Below are positions 19,101 to 25,647 of a stretch of DNA of 32,769 nucleotides, piece by piece. Numbering within the stretch: the first letter of the stretch is position 1; the number at the start of each line of letters is the position of its first letter. This stretch comes from Candidatus Zhuqueibacterota bacterium (GTDB lineage Bacteria > Zhuqueibacterota > Zhuqueibacteria > Residuimicrobiales > Oceaniaggregativiventaceae). The notes beneath the pieces are model-generated. The model did no database searches. It saw nothing but the letters and a program-made list of their open reading frames with translations, and was not told where the DNA came from. Position numbers and translations under genes: made by a program. The stretch is from assembly GCA_014728085.1 (NCBI GenBank), contig WJMF01000012.1:1-32769 (forward strand), read 5' to 3'.

Positions 19101-19659
19101 ATCGTTGAGCTGAATAGAGATCAAGGAGAATATGATGACAACTTAATAACAGATAATACTCTTGTTTTTCCGTTATAAATACGCGTGTTCGAAATCTCAA
19201 ATCTTTTTCAAGGTCAAAAGGTTGATTGGCTTCCTGGTTCAAACACTCGGACAGATCCCGCTGCCTGCACCGGATCGTTTTAAAATCCGGCTTCTGGTCG
19301 TCTAGTATCCGCCCAATGAATCGGTTTTCTTTTTTTTCGATGCGCGTACGGAGAATTGCATAGCTTGTCAAATGAGCTGCACATTGCTGAATATGAGCAA
19401 GATCGGGTTTGATCTTGAAACGGTAGGCTCTGGAGAGAAGACAAGAGCCGGGACTGTTTTTATTCAGAAACCAAAACAGTTCCTGGTATGGTGACAGAGC
19501 GTAAACATGATTACGTTGGTCGGCTATGGTTTCTTGCTTCATTGCTGCGTTTGCTTCCATAGACATTTTTACGTGATTGTTTTTAAGATGATGCTTTGTA
19601 TACGAATCTATTACCGTTGGCTGGTGGCCGTATCGGGTATTATGCAAATTTAATGCCAT
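13093..19659 (-). CDS. Dimodular nonribosomal peptide synthetase, C-A-PCP-C-A-PCP (first gene of the assembly line)
   Basis: Over 2188 residues: C1 (about 50-490, HHILLDLYS near 172), A1 (520-1000, FTSGSTGEPKGV, NQYGPTETHV, LKIRGFRVEPKEIE), PCP1 (CGGHSLSAIQ near 1040), C2 (1110-1545, HHIIADGWG near 1250), A2 (1570-2050, FTSGTSGRPKGI, NAYGPAETTMG) and PCP2 (MGGNSLLIVA near 2101). A basic tail of about 30 residues, rich in Arg and Lys, ends the protein and may be a docking segment to the PKS. Pocket residues read by eye are D-V-Q-F-I-A-Q-V-V for A1, close to published proline codes, and D-A-M-F-I-G-A-M-G for A2, aliphatic-looking. Beginning with a C domain means the first residue is probably N-acylated or that an upstream partner exists elsewhere. 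ATG 19659 follows GGGGG by four bases. Confidence 0.93.
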   Translation of the reverse strand: MALNLHNTRYGHQPTVIDSYTKHHLKNNHVKMSMEANAAMKQETIADQRNHVYALSPYQELFWFLNKNSPGSCLLSRAYRFKIKPDLAHIQQCAAHLTSYAILRTRIEKKENRFIGRILDDQKPDFKTIRCRQRDLSECLNQEANQPFDLEKDLRFRTRVFITEKQEYYLLLSCHHILLDLYSAQRYISEFIDLLKMPELQEANPPPHASLAYLGSLHFEMAERLRNKRHNLTRFWSQHLNGTLNLPVLPQDHLVNNNTAGFRGRIPFSLPDWLAHSVRERAKEYGVTPFVLFLAVFKILLYKYGNHQPFTTAIPVSMRTSKKDFKVLSCMLNTIPLKLAPSGEERLSEFVRRLDTTWQECLAHKALPVLEMRKLVLDAQRTQEGLYNTLFSFQRIKGADISVAGEISKSRVNDTLLSPVQIDRVAQIYLLNFTLVQTNTSLGGFIEFNQSHFQQRTINRLCEHYKNLLKQMVLPLAHERTISSFSIVSDKEKQRILADSAPVSALSTETDYLNSIIHTFQAHPERQAIKDNSGSYTFFQTVSLAAGVVKTLLQNRKKEHEPVALLCHSGFYYISALLGILMSNKIVMPIDPETPVQRVQTLLHKSRCKTILSAGSPVQTLKRALPQTTIIDIAQIKPEAECTPRFSLYQRAPSYILFTSGSTGEPKGVIQTHGCLHNLITFQMSVIQARKKILQYAPIGFDVSLQEMLFSLASAGTLYCFPKSKRLDFAWLSKFIIDQKIEILFMPFTALKLLTTDNPLLHDSHLRYIIQAGEAMHITPDLNLLAQKTGCTIMNQYGPTETHVVTQEIIPPEKCHKFTNPSIGKALPGTALYILDHDMQLVPNGIPGELYVGGPHVAIGYLNEAESAKAFIKSPFQSGQMLYRTGDMVKRLENDSLMFIGRKDQQLKIRGFRVEPKEIETVLAEHRQIENVCITSVSRAGEMPELVGYIQSDHDIKATQIRAWLRERLPAYMIPSRLCLVETFPLTPSNKIDKKRLPDPFKHGMDAAAIEPPQSGIEHNVHTIWCEILKIDSVSVENNFFECGGHSLSAIQVINRINDQFDIELSVNILFQNPTIREISQHIDSIKTNKRLSVRHDLGKMDTTSYIEFDTDGATLYPLSGAQRMIWFMQQLDPGNYVYNMPTCLKITGSFDTELFSRALFLLIKNYDILRTIFVTKKNQPFQKILPPESISIQSYIQRVNIPDKVDAHNFILKYSTHQSRKPFALDQGPLLKIIRFESSTFKNRCYIFVNIHHIIADGWGIRRIMDILASYYEHLLKDKQFRPAPPVLQYHDTCLWQVAKHKELIPPKQKLYWKNKLAKGLPRNHLPADRPRPRVKRFDGKQKIFEIETPQYHALTTLAGENGLTLFSLLLAIVKIIVHKLTDDRQITVGIPTEGRNRTELENQPGLYINTIISTDTIDPQQSFIGFAKNVFDTLANDLKNKAYPFDQLVADCVKKHDLSHNPITDILISHHRPLLAGISFGNAYPEQIDLLIDKSRVDLSLVFIESRQYLKCILEYNKSIFNESRMERLTGQLLRLIKSATSHPNERICELEMIPENELDILKGLAYRHKPFDLSSALATAFRNQVEATPDRIAVQEDEKLITYAVLDDRVKRIKGALSSIVDRSEVIGVFLPRSVDFVVSLWGILDAGYAMLPIDPALPQERIRHMLLQSGCKIVITNSTCIESLKFLAATVTILDIETSDALSPATHYVPVNPTDKAFILFTSGTSGRPKGIMITHRNMYSFCNALKEILSLGNKDKFLHHTALSFDAAIMEIVFPLLFGITLVIANNSIKHDPDRLLRFIKSKGITIAFFTPSLIKLLGFERIASIKNIISGGEPALADDGTLAKYGCRYINAYGPAETTMGVTCYPVCRKPEIREIPLGQPLWNNEILILDEHLCKKPVGVVGEIFVGGDQVSLGYINDPRETAKRFIPHPFRKGEKLYRTGDLAMWGEDGNLYFRGRLDKQVKIRGIRIEPDEIRQVLLQSGLVKDAVITIRQQELHQEILCYYVADSEIDPILIRTELRKYIYDGVIPNRFIQIDKVPLNMNGKINFRALPEPVSKSVNKKKKQELSETACRILKIWEETLQSYDIDPDTSFFEMGGNSLLIVALQNKLCKAFDIKLEIADLFQFVTIREMARKIDEIIAQTPTEQPDNKRAGRSRTAIKTNQRQKRLQSRARIYSAKNR

Positions 19660-20075
19660 TTACCCCCGATGTTTTTGCGAGCTAAGCTCAATGTTTTTGA
19701 ATTATTAGAGAGGTAAGACAGAAAAAATATTGGCGTTTTCCCTTTAATGTGGTGAAATACCGCAATAAGTTCAGATTCATGGGATGTTTTTGAATGAATG
19801 TGAACACTTGTCCTGCAACCGATAACAGTAATGCCATCATGTCATGGCGCTTGATTTTGACGCATTGGGGAAAGGGGCAATACCTTTCGTTATTTTTACG
19901 ACCTGTCAATACGCATTACATTACCCTATCTGTGGTTGGAGTTGAATTTACGCTATGACAGGGCTTTCCGTTGGGGGTGGAAAACGTTTTGGATATTCTT
20001 GCCTCCGGCGGTTATTGCCAAATCAATGTTCAGTTGATATATTAACCCGACTGCCGGCATACAGACTCTGTTAAC
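19660..20075. other. Non-coding stretch upstream of the NRPS-PKS operon
   Basis: No convincing gene is seen on either strand. The promoter of the three-gene operon must lie here, reading leftwards, but I found no -35/-10 pair good enough to mark. The right part (19950-20075) may be further decayed coding sequence of the surface-protein remnant that follows. Confidence 0.4.
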
Positions 20076-20590
20076 GGATGCACAAATACAACCGGTTTCC
20101 GTATGCCTACCGGCTCCGTTGATGGTTATATTTTTAAAAGCAATGCAAATGGCGTTGCCAGCTGGGCAGAAGATCAGGTAAACGATGCAGATGCTAATGC
20201 AAACAACGAAGAGCCTCTTGCCGGTAATGGTATCAATATCGATGGTTCCACTCAAAGGAGGGTGAATATCAATGCATCGGCATGTAATGACCCTCTGGAA
20301 CATTTGATCCGGACCGGTACACAATTTGAAGTCAAACCAGGGCTTGGGTAAGAGCCTACGTGAATTATGCGGTCTCGTTATCATATGGGCTCGATACAAT
20401 CTCTTATAATACCGACTCCGATGGTAACTATGCATGGGATCCCGGAGGTTATTTTAATACCGGTTCCTCCGAGTTTGTTGCGCCGCGCTCTGGTTACTGC
20501 GACGTCTCCACAACTGTGATTGCCACACCGTCATCCTCCTGTACACCTGAACAGTTTCGCCCTTTGATGGGATCGTACCCGGCATTGTGA
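20076..20590 (+). pseudogene. Remnant of a C1q-like / tail-fibre-like surface protein
   Basis: One frame (20076-20351) gives TTGFRMPTGSVDGYIFKSN followed by GVASWAEDQVNDADAN. This is the short linker pattern that recurs in repetitive bacterial surface and fibre proteins (DGYxxxSxxxGxASW). A second frame (about 20348-20590) gives VRAYVNYAVSLSYG, then WDPGGYFNTGSSEFVAPRSG, which resembles a C1q/TNF-like beta-sandwich (a D-GG-FD-T-FTAP-GY pattern). The two pieces are in different frames, with stops at the join near 20350, and there is no start with a ribosome site. I read it as a decayed fragment of a longer gene whose 5' part is gone. Identification rests on pattern only. Confidence 0.45.
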
Positions 20591-20861
20591 ATTCTATTGC
20601 CGTTTTACCGATTGAAAGAATTTACCATTACTGTTGACTTTGAAAAAAAACAATAATACCTTACCTTAAAAGCCAATATCAAGCGATCAATTATTTTTAT
20701 CGATTCCGTTGATACAAATTCAAAACATATTCTACAACCCTGTAATCTACTACCGGGTTCTGGCTTGCTTTTGGTAAGTCCCCTACCAATCTGCATCGCT
20801 TGTTGACAACAAGAGTGAACATCCATAGCAACAGATAACCTCACAACTTTACTGGAGATTG

Positions 20862-21764
20862 ATGAGAATCGTATTGATCTACAACAGCCTTTCAGGTGAA
20901 ATAAAGAAAGAGCCGGAGCTGGTTTCCCGAATGCAGAAGCTGATAAATGAGAGCCTGACGCCGAATGACGAGCTCATCTCCATGAATGTTCAGAATACAG
21001 AACCAAACTCAGCCGATGGCGAGCAGCTGGTAAAAGGGTGTGATGTGATCTGTATTGCAGGCGGAGACGGCACCATATCAACAACCATCGATCAGACCAT
21101 CAAGCACAAAAAGTGCTATGCCATTCTGCCTCTCGGTACGTTTAACAATTTTGTCGGTGCGCACAATATTCCGCTAAGGCTCGAAGACGCCGTTGCTGTT
21201 GTTTTTGAAGGGAAAAAAGATAAAGTAGATCTTGCCCAGGTTAACGGCAGAGTCATCATTAACAACTCTTCTGTGGGCATTTATCCCAAGTTTGTGTTTA
21301 TACGCCAGACAAGCCAGGGCGAGTATGGACTGGGCAAAAGCATGGCCATGTTTTTTGCTTTTATTAAGGTGCTCTTTCTATTTCCTCTTATTCGAGTACA
21401 CCTGAGCAGTGATGATATGCAGAAATCCGGAAAAACGAGTATCGCACTTGTTTCCAATAACCGGTATGAATTGAATCTGCTGCAAGTCGGAATGAGAAAA
21501 TCTCTCAAGGAGGGCAGGCTCTATGTTTATATGGCCAAGTGCACAACCAGATGGTGCGTGCTTAGAATAGCGCTTAAAGCCCTGTTGAGCAAACTCGATC
21601 AGGAAAAGGATTTTATCCTTTACTCAGCGAAGGAGATTCGACTGGAGAGCCGTAAAAGCAGAATTAATGTCGCTTTGGATGGTGAGGTTTACGAAATGAA
21701 AACTCCGCTTGTATACACGATACACCCCAAAGAATTGAAAATTATGGTAACGAAGAATGAATGA
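20862..21764 (+). CDS. Diacylglycerol-kinase-type lipid kinase
   Basis: The 300-residue protein has the glycine-rich nucleotide loop of the DAGK catalytic family, AGGDGTISTTIDQ (GGDGT at about 67-71). Next comes PLGTFNNF, where YegS-type enzymes have PLGTxNDFA, and near the end VALDGEVYEM, the conserved DGE site. It should phosphorylate a lipid such as diacylglycerol, or a sphingosine-like substrate, at the inner membrane face; the exact substrate cannot be read. ATG 20862 was chosen because GGAG stands four bases before it; a TTG three bases earlier would be too close. Its stop overlaps the start of the phosphoesterase by eight bases, so the two are co-translated. Confidence 0.88.
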   Translation: MRIVLIYNSLSGEIKKEPELVSRMQKLINESLTPNDELISMNVQNTEPNSADGEQLVKGCDVICIAGGDGTISTTIDQTIKHKKCYAILPLGTFNNFVGAHNIPLRLEDAVAVVFEGKKDKVDLAQVNGRVIINNSSVGIYPKFVFIRQTSQGEYGLGKSMAMFFAFIKVLFLFPLIRVHLSSDDMQKSGKTSIALVSNNRYELNLLQVGMRKSLKEGRLYVYMAKCTTRWCVLRIALKALLSKLDQEKDFILYSAKEIRLESRKSRINVALDGEVYEMKTPLVYTIHPKELKIMVTKNE

Positions 21765-22545
21765 TTATCCCGTTTTGGCCCACATATCCGATCTCCATTT
21801 TGGCACCGAGGATAAGTTTGTTGCCGAAACACTTGTACATGACATCAACGAGTCAGCTCCTGATCTTGTAATCCTGAGCGGCGATCTTACGCAGCGCGCA
21901 CGAAAGGGGCAATTTAAAAAAGCAAAGACTCTGCTTGATGCTATCGAGCCTCCCGTGGTTGTTATTCCCGGCAACCATGACATTCCGCTGTTTAACCTGA
22001 TGGCTCGTTTTCTTTTTCCCTACAGGAATTATGAAAAGTATATCTCGAATGAGGAATATCCAATTTACCAATCAGAGCATCTGGCAATTGCGGGGGTGGA
22101 TACGTGTTCACCTTTTCGTCACCAGAGCGGCAAAATAAAGCAGGAAGATATTGATTATCTTGTAAATTTTTTCTCCGCTAGCGGCGAAGAGGTGATAAAG
22201 GGTGTGGTTATTCATCATAATCTTTTTCCCTACAAGGGGATGAAATCGGGAAGCGCACTCAAGGGGGCCGATTTTTTTCTTCACGAGATGAACCGCTGCG
22301 GCGTTGATCTGGTATTCGCCGGTCACCTTCACCGCTCTTTCGTCTCGACTTTCAGTCAACCCGAGGTGAATAATCATCTTATCGTGCTGCAGGCCGGCAC
22401 TGCCATATCCAAACGACTGCGTAAAGAGGAGAATTATATGCTAATCATAAAACCAGCCAGAGACGATATTGCTGTAGAGTTTAGAACCTTTAAAGCCGGC
22501 AAGTTTCGTTTACGGCGGCAGCAGATATATAGTCGCAAGGTTTAG
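21757..22545 (+). CDS. Calcineurin-like metallophosphoesterase
   Basis: All metal-site blocks of the family are present in order over 262 residues: SDLHFG (11-16), SGDLTQRA (41-48), GNHDIP (72-77), the His pair in VIHHNLFP (153-154) and AGHLHRSF (188-195). This arrangement fits the CpdA-like branch, which hydrolyses phosphodiesters or phosphomonoesters with two metal ions. No signal peptide or membrane segment is seen, so it is probably cytoplasmic. It overlaps the lipid kinase gene and is presumably translationally coupled to it, which suggests a lipid-phosphate or related nucleotide substrate rather than cAMP. That last step is inference. Confidence 0.9.
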   Translation: MNDYPVLAHISDLHFGTEDKFVAETLVHDINESAPDLVILSGDLTQRARKGQFKKAKTLLDAIEPPVVVIPGNHDIPLFNLMARFLFPYRNYEKYISNEEYPIYQSEHLAIAGVDTCSPFRHQSGKIKQEDIDYLVNFFSASGEEVIKGVVIHHNLFPYKGMKSGSALKGADFFLHEMNRCGVDLVFAGHLHRSFVSTFSQPEVNNHLIVLQAGTAISKRLRKEENYMLIIKPARDDIAVEFRTFKAGKFRLRRQQIYSRKV

Positions 22546-22617
22546 GATGAAGCGATGAGCGGGCAGGGGGGCTACAAATAAGTTGCTTTTGGCATTTTAC
22601 AGGTCGTGTGGAATACC

Positions 22618-22796
22618 GGGGTCGGACCGGCGTCTGTTGTTCAAAAACAACAGCTTAAGTGCTAAAAACGGTGAAAAACCGCTCTTAGAGCCCCTTTTTT
22701 GGCCCTGAAAAGACTATTTAAAGAAAAACTCTCTTACAAACACCGTTTTCATTTTAACCGGAAATGCCGGGAGCAAAAAATTAGAGCAAAAAATTA
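22618..22796 (+). repeat. Dispersed repeat, copy R2
   Basis: Begins GGGGTCGGACC, then has a locally different stretch up to AACAACAGCTTAAGTGCT. It rejoins the family at CCGCTCTTAGAGCCCC, TTTTTTGGCCCTGAAAAG, CTCTCTTACAAACACCG and GGAAATGCCGGGAGC. The CTTTTTTGGCCCTGAAAAG part can fold and, lying after the phosphoesterase, might end transcription. Confidence 0.8.
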
Positions 22797-22797
22797 G

Positions 22798-23161
22798 GGG
22801 TCGGACCAAATTATCTCATTTATTAACAGCATGATAGCCGCAAAAAAACCTGAAAAACAAGCCTTAGAATGCATAAAATGCACTAAAATCGCATTCTAAG
22901 GGGAGATTAGATATCACGAACGAACCACTATAGTATATTTTGAACCCAACATGACAGATTGTGAACCGGTGTCATCAATCATCCGGTACTTTGGTTCTTA
23001 TTAATCTGTTCAGGATAATTCGTCCGAATGGGGGATTTAGTTCAATGCATTTTTATTTCTTATAAACCTTTTTTGAACCAAAAAATGCATTTTAAGGGCT
23101 GTTTTTGATGAAAAATTTATCCTAATCAAAATATTAACATCAATTTAATTTGGTCCGACCC
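22798..23161. mobile_element. MITE-like element with 16-base terminal inverted repeats
   Basis: GGGTCGGACCAAATTA at 22798-22813 is repeated exactly in inverse at 23146-23161. The arms also resemble each other further in: AAAAACAAGCCTTAGAATGC near 22853 against an inverted GCATTTTAAGGGCTGTTTTT near 23088. Inside the left half, CCTTAGAATGC (22862-22872) pairs perfectly with GCATTCTAAGG (22891-22901). No ORF of any size is contained. Its ends share the GGGGTCGGACC start of the R repeats. Its right end stops the IS256-type transposase remnant, which suggests insertion into that gene. Confidence 0.65.
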
Positions 23162-23572
23162 TCTATTACCAATGCTTCAGGAAAATCCTGAGTGGAAATA
23201 CCTTTCAGATAGAGTACCGGGATAAGATTATCAATGCTCGGGACGCGTCGTAAATATTTTGGTAAAATGTCGCTTTGAAATTTTATGTCCGGATAGCGTT
23301 TTTGTAACTTTCGATCGTCAACACGGGGTTGTTTAATTTTAATCGGCACCATGCCCGTCATGATCGAACGTTCTTTATGATGGCCATTCCGGACTGCCAG
23401 GCGGTACCCTTGTTTATTTCGTTTTGATGACATATTTTCAAAAGTCGTCAATTTCTGCTTCCAAGGCTATTGCAAGAAGTTTACGAGCACCGTCATGAAT
23501 AATTTCTTCTAAAACGGTTTTTGAATCAGTTTTTGCTTGACTGGAAGTAAATTGTGAATTATCTTTTGACAT
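23161..23572 (-). pseudogene. IS256 (Mutator)-family transposase, N-terminal remnant
   Basis: From ATG 23572, preceded by AGGAGGA, the minus strand reads MSKDNSQFTSS and on to ALEAEIDDF. After a one-base shift at a TTTT run near 23441 it continues ENMSSKRNKQGYRLAVRNGH, then KIKQPRVDD, DILPKYLRRVPSIDNLIPVL, YLKGISTQDFPEAL. This is the characteristic N-terminal half of IS256-family transposases (YRNGH, P-R-V-D, LPxYLRR, LYLKGIST). The reading ends at the MITE-like element, and the catalytic DDE half is missing. Frameshift plus truncation make it inactive. Confidence 0.85.
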
Positions 23573-23694
23573 AAGGCGTATCCTCCTATGATTTGAGTGA
23601 TTCGTGGTGGAACTTGCTCAAGTCAAAGGATACGCTTTTTTTATTTATTTGTCAATCCACAACATTTGAATATAACTCCGTTGAAAAAATCCAA

Positions 23695-23743
23695 AGTGTA
23701 CCACCCACTAACAATAAAGTGCCCACCGATAAAGTGGTACACT
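23695..23743. repeat. Perfect 10-base inverted repeat, possible IS end
   Basis: AGTGTACCAC at 23695-23704 is matched by GTGGTACACT at 23734-23743. Between and after them GCCCAC, GCCCGC and CTGGTACAG recur. Such repeated GTGGTACA/GCCCAC blocks look like the multi-repeat ends of IS21-type elements, but no transposase is attached. It could equally be an operator upstream of the ATPase gene that starts at 23854. Confidence 0.4.
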
Positions 23744-23853
23744 GTCAACTGCCCGCGACTGGTACAGTTTAAAGCGCCCCATGACAGTACGTGTAAAAAA
23801 GTACTTGCAATTACCATAAATTGTGAGTACACTCCAAAAATAAAGGTAAATAG

Positions 23854-25080
23854 TTGGAGTCTAATCCATTGCGAGAGAATTTTAAAAATACATATTTCCG
23901 GCTACTCAAAAACACAACTTTCAATACGCACCGGTATTTATTCGATTCGTTTACTATCGACAGCCGCTTAACAGGTTTGGTAGGTCCTCGCGGTACCGGC
24001 AAGACAACTCTGCTTCTCCAATTTATTAACGAGCGAATTGAAAATAAGCGGCAGTGCATTTATTTATCCCTGGATAATATTTATTTCACCCAGATCACAT
24101 TACTGGATTTTGTAAATGAACTGTACGAAATAGATGGTATTCGCTATTTTTTTCTGGATGAGGTGCACAAGTATTCAAATTGGAATCAAGAGCTAAAGAA
24201 TATTTATGATTCTTACCCGGACGTAACCGTTGTTTTTTCAGGTAGTTCGAGCATGGATTTGATGCGCGGCACCTATGATCTTTCAAGGAGGGGTACGCTA
24301 TTCAGAATTGGCGGCATGTCTTTTCGAGAATATCTTGACTTTAAGTTGGGGATGACAATATCTGCTGTCAGCTTTGACGACCTCATTCATAATCCAGAAC
24401 ACATGGTCGATCAATTATCAGCGATCGATAGATTACGGGGACATTTTCTCGAGTATCTCGATACTGGTTACTATCCCTTTGTTTTGGACGATGAGGTGAA
24501 TTACCATCAAAAATTACTGAACGTTATAGATAAAACGATTTATGAGGATATTTCCAATTTTTATAATCTCAAGACGGAAAATTTAGTCAATTTCCGAAAG
24601 ATACTTTCGTTCATGTCAACGATTCCACCGGGGCAGCTAAATCGAAACAGCATTTCAAAACATATCGGCCTGGATAATAAAACGGTAGAAAACTATTTAA
24701 ACATTTTGCATGAAACGGGGCTTGTCTGTCTTATTCGCGAAAACAAGGCTGGTAGCCGTTTGCTAAAGGGAACTGAAAAGATATATCTGGACAATTCTAA
24801 TATTTACAAGGCCATTGTTGATGAAATTGGTTTTGAGTACAATAAGGGGACGGTAAGGGAAATATTTTTTGTAAAAATGCTGCAAAACGCGAATGAAAAG
24901 GTTTATTTTAGTAGAACAGGTGACTTTGAGGTACAAGATTATTACTTTGAAATAGGAGGGAGGGGCAAATCGGTAAGGCAGATAAAGGATCATTTGGACA
25001 AATCCTTTGTTGTGAAAGACGATATTTTATATCCCGGCAAGCATGAAATTCCATTGCATCTGTTTGGTTTCCTTTATTAA
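23854..25080 (+). CDS. AAA-type ATPase of the AAA_14/DUF4143 kind
   Basis: The 408-residue protein has a Walker A motif GPRGTGKTT (44-52), a Walker B motif RYFFLDEVHKY (97-107) and a sensor-like VVFSGSSSMDL. The C-terminal part contains a winged-helix-like ISKHIGLDNKTVENYLNIL and the DUF4143-type run ending in YFEIGGRGK. Such ATPases are widespread, variably present and of unclear role; a nuclease-like C-terminal fold has been proposed for relatives. The start is TTG 23854, directly after an in-frame TAG, with AAAGG upstream; a second TTG at 23869 is possible. Its base composition is more AT-rich than the NRPS region, and it is surrounded by element ends, so horizontal arrival is likely. Confidence 0.85.
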   Translation: MESNPLRENFKNTYFRLLKNTTFNTHRYLFDSFTIDSRLTGLVGPRGTGKTTLLLQFINERIENKRQCIYLSLDNIYFTQITLLDFVNELYEIDGIRYFFLDEVHKYSNWNQELKNIYDSYPDVTVVFSGSSSMDLMRGTYDLSRRGTLFRIGGMSFREYLDFKLGMTISAVSFDDLIHNPEHMVDQLSAIDRLRGHFLEYLDTGYYPFVLDDEVNYHQKLLNVIDKTIYEDISNFYNLKTENLVNFRKILSFMSTIPPGQLNRNSISKHIGLDNKTVENYLNILHETGLVCLIRENKAGSRLLKGTEKIYLDNSNIYKAIVDEIGFEYNKGTVREIFFVKMLQNANEKVYFSRTGDFEVQDYYFEIGGRGKSVRQIKDHLDKSFVVKDDILYPGKHEIPLHLFGFLY

Positions 25081-25116
25081 GGCAGCACATAACGAGCCTG
25101 TCGCAAAAGTAATATC

Positions 25117-25310
25117 GGGGTCGTACCAAGAAATATTACTGAAAATCAATAAATCAGGCGCTGAAAATAGCGAAATACCGCTCTTGGAGCCTCTTTTTTT
25201 GGCCCTAAAAAGACCTTTTTAAATAAAACTCTTTTACAAACGCCGTTTTCATCCTAAACGGAAATGCCGGAAGCAAAGAATTGCATCTCTTTGCGTCATT
25301 ATTCATTATG
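25117..25310 (+). repeat. Dispersed repeat, copy R3 (full length)
   Basis: Starts GGGGTCGTACC (one change from the consensus) and ends TTGCGTCATTATTCATTATG. It contains CCGTTT-(7 bases)-AAACGG at 25243-25261, a perfect small hairpin, and the common CTCTTGGAGCCTC and TTTTTTTGGCCCTAAAAAG blocks. Together with R5 (26927) it heads a duplicated segment that includes the peroxiredoxin start. Confidence 0.85.
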
Positions 25311-25403
25311 AAAAATAGTTCTAACCGATCCGAGCGGGCGAAAATTAAGCACAAAGATCCAGGAGGAGAAGAAAAAAATAATAACATGATTCTGGTTACT
25401 GTA

Positions 25404-25573
25404 GTATAACACCTCCCCGGGTGTCCGAAGGACCCCGGGTGTGGTGCGGCGCCCGGATTTTCACTCTGACTGAATGGATTTTATACCTGAAGCTCATGTT
25501 AGGCCTGGTGCAATCAAACACCCGGGGATGCACTATCGCGCAACACCCGGGGTTTGGTCGCTTTTTCAGTCTT
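25404..25573. repeat. CCCCGGGTGT inverted-repeat element
   Basis: CCCCGGGTGT occurs at about 25416 and 25433, and its inverse ACACCCGGGG at about 25528 and 25552. The left pair also folds locally (CCCGGGTGTCC with GGACCCCGGG across GAA). The segment contains no gene. The related segment near 27200-27225 joins CTGGTTAC directly to CAGTCT without it, so it looks like an insertion of about 160 bases. Exact ends are uncertain. Confidence 0.55.
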
Positions 25574-25647
25574 TGACAGGAAGCCCTTTAGCGAGGCTTT
25601 ATCTCTCAACCCGGGTCCGGGATAAACAATGAACAGAGGAGAACCCT

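Noticed and set aside
19953-20435. Minus-strand ORF of 160 codons over the surface-protein remnant
   Set aside because: No family pattern; the plus strand shows recognisable C1q-like sequence.
20803-20831. TTGACA-17-TAGCAA as a promoter for the lipid kinase
   Set aside because: The -10 hexamer matches at only about half the positions; not strong enough to annotate.
25497-25503. GTTAGGC as the core of an integron attC site
   Set aside because: No matching GCCTAAC partner or the required paired arms were found around it, and no integrase is nearby.
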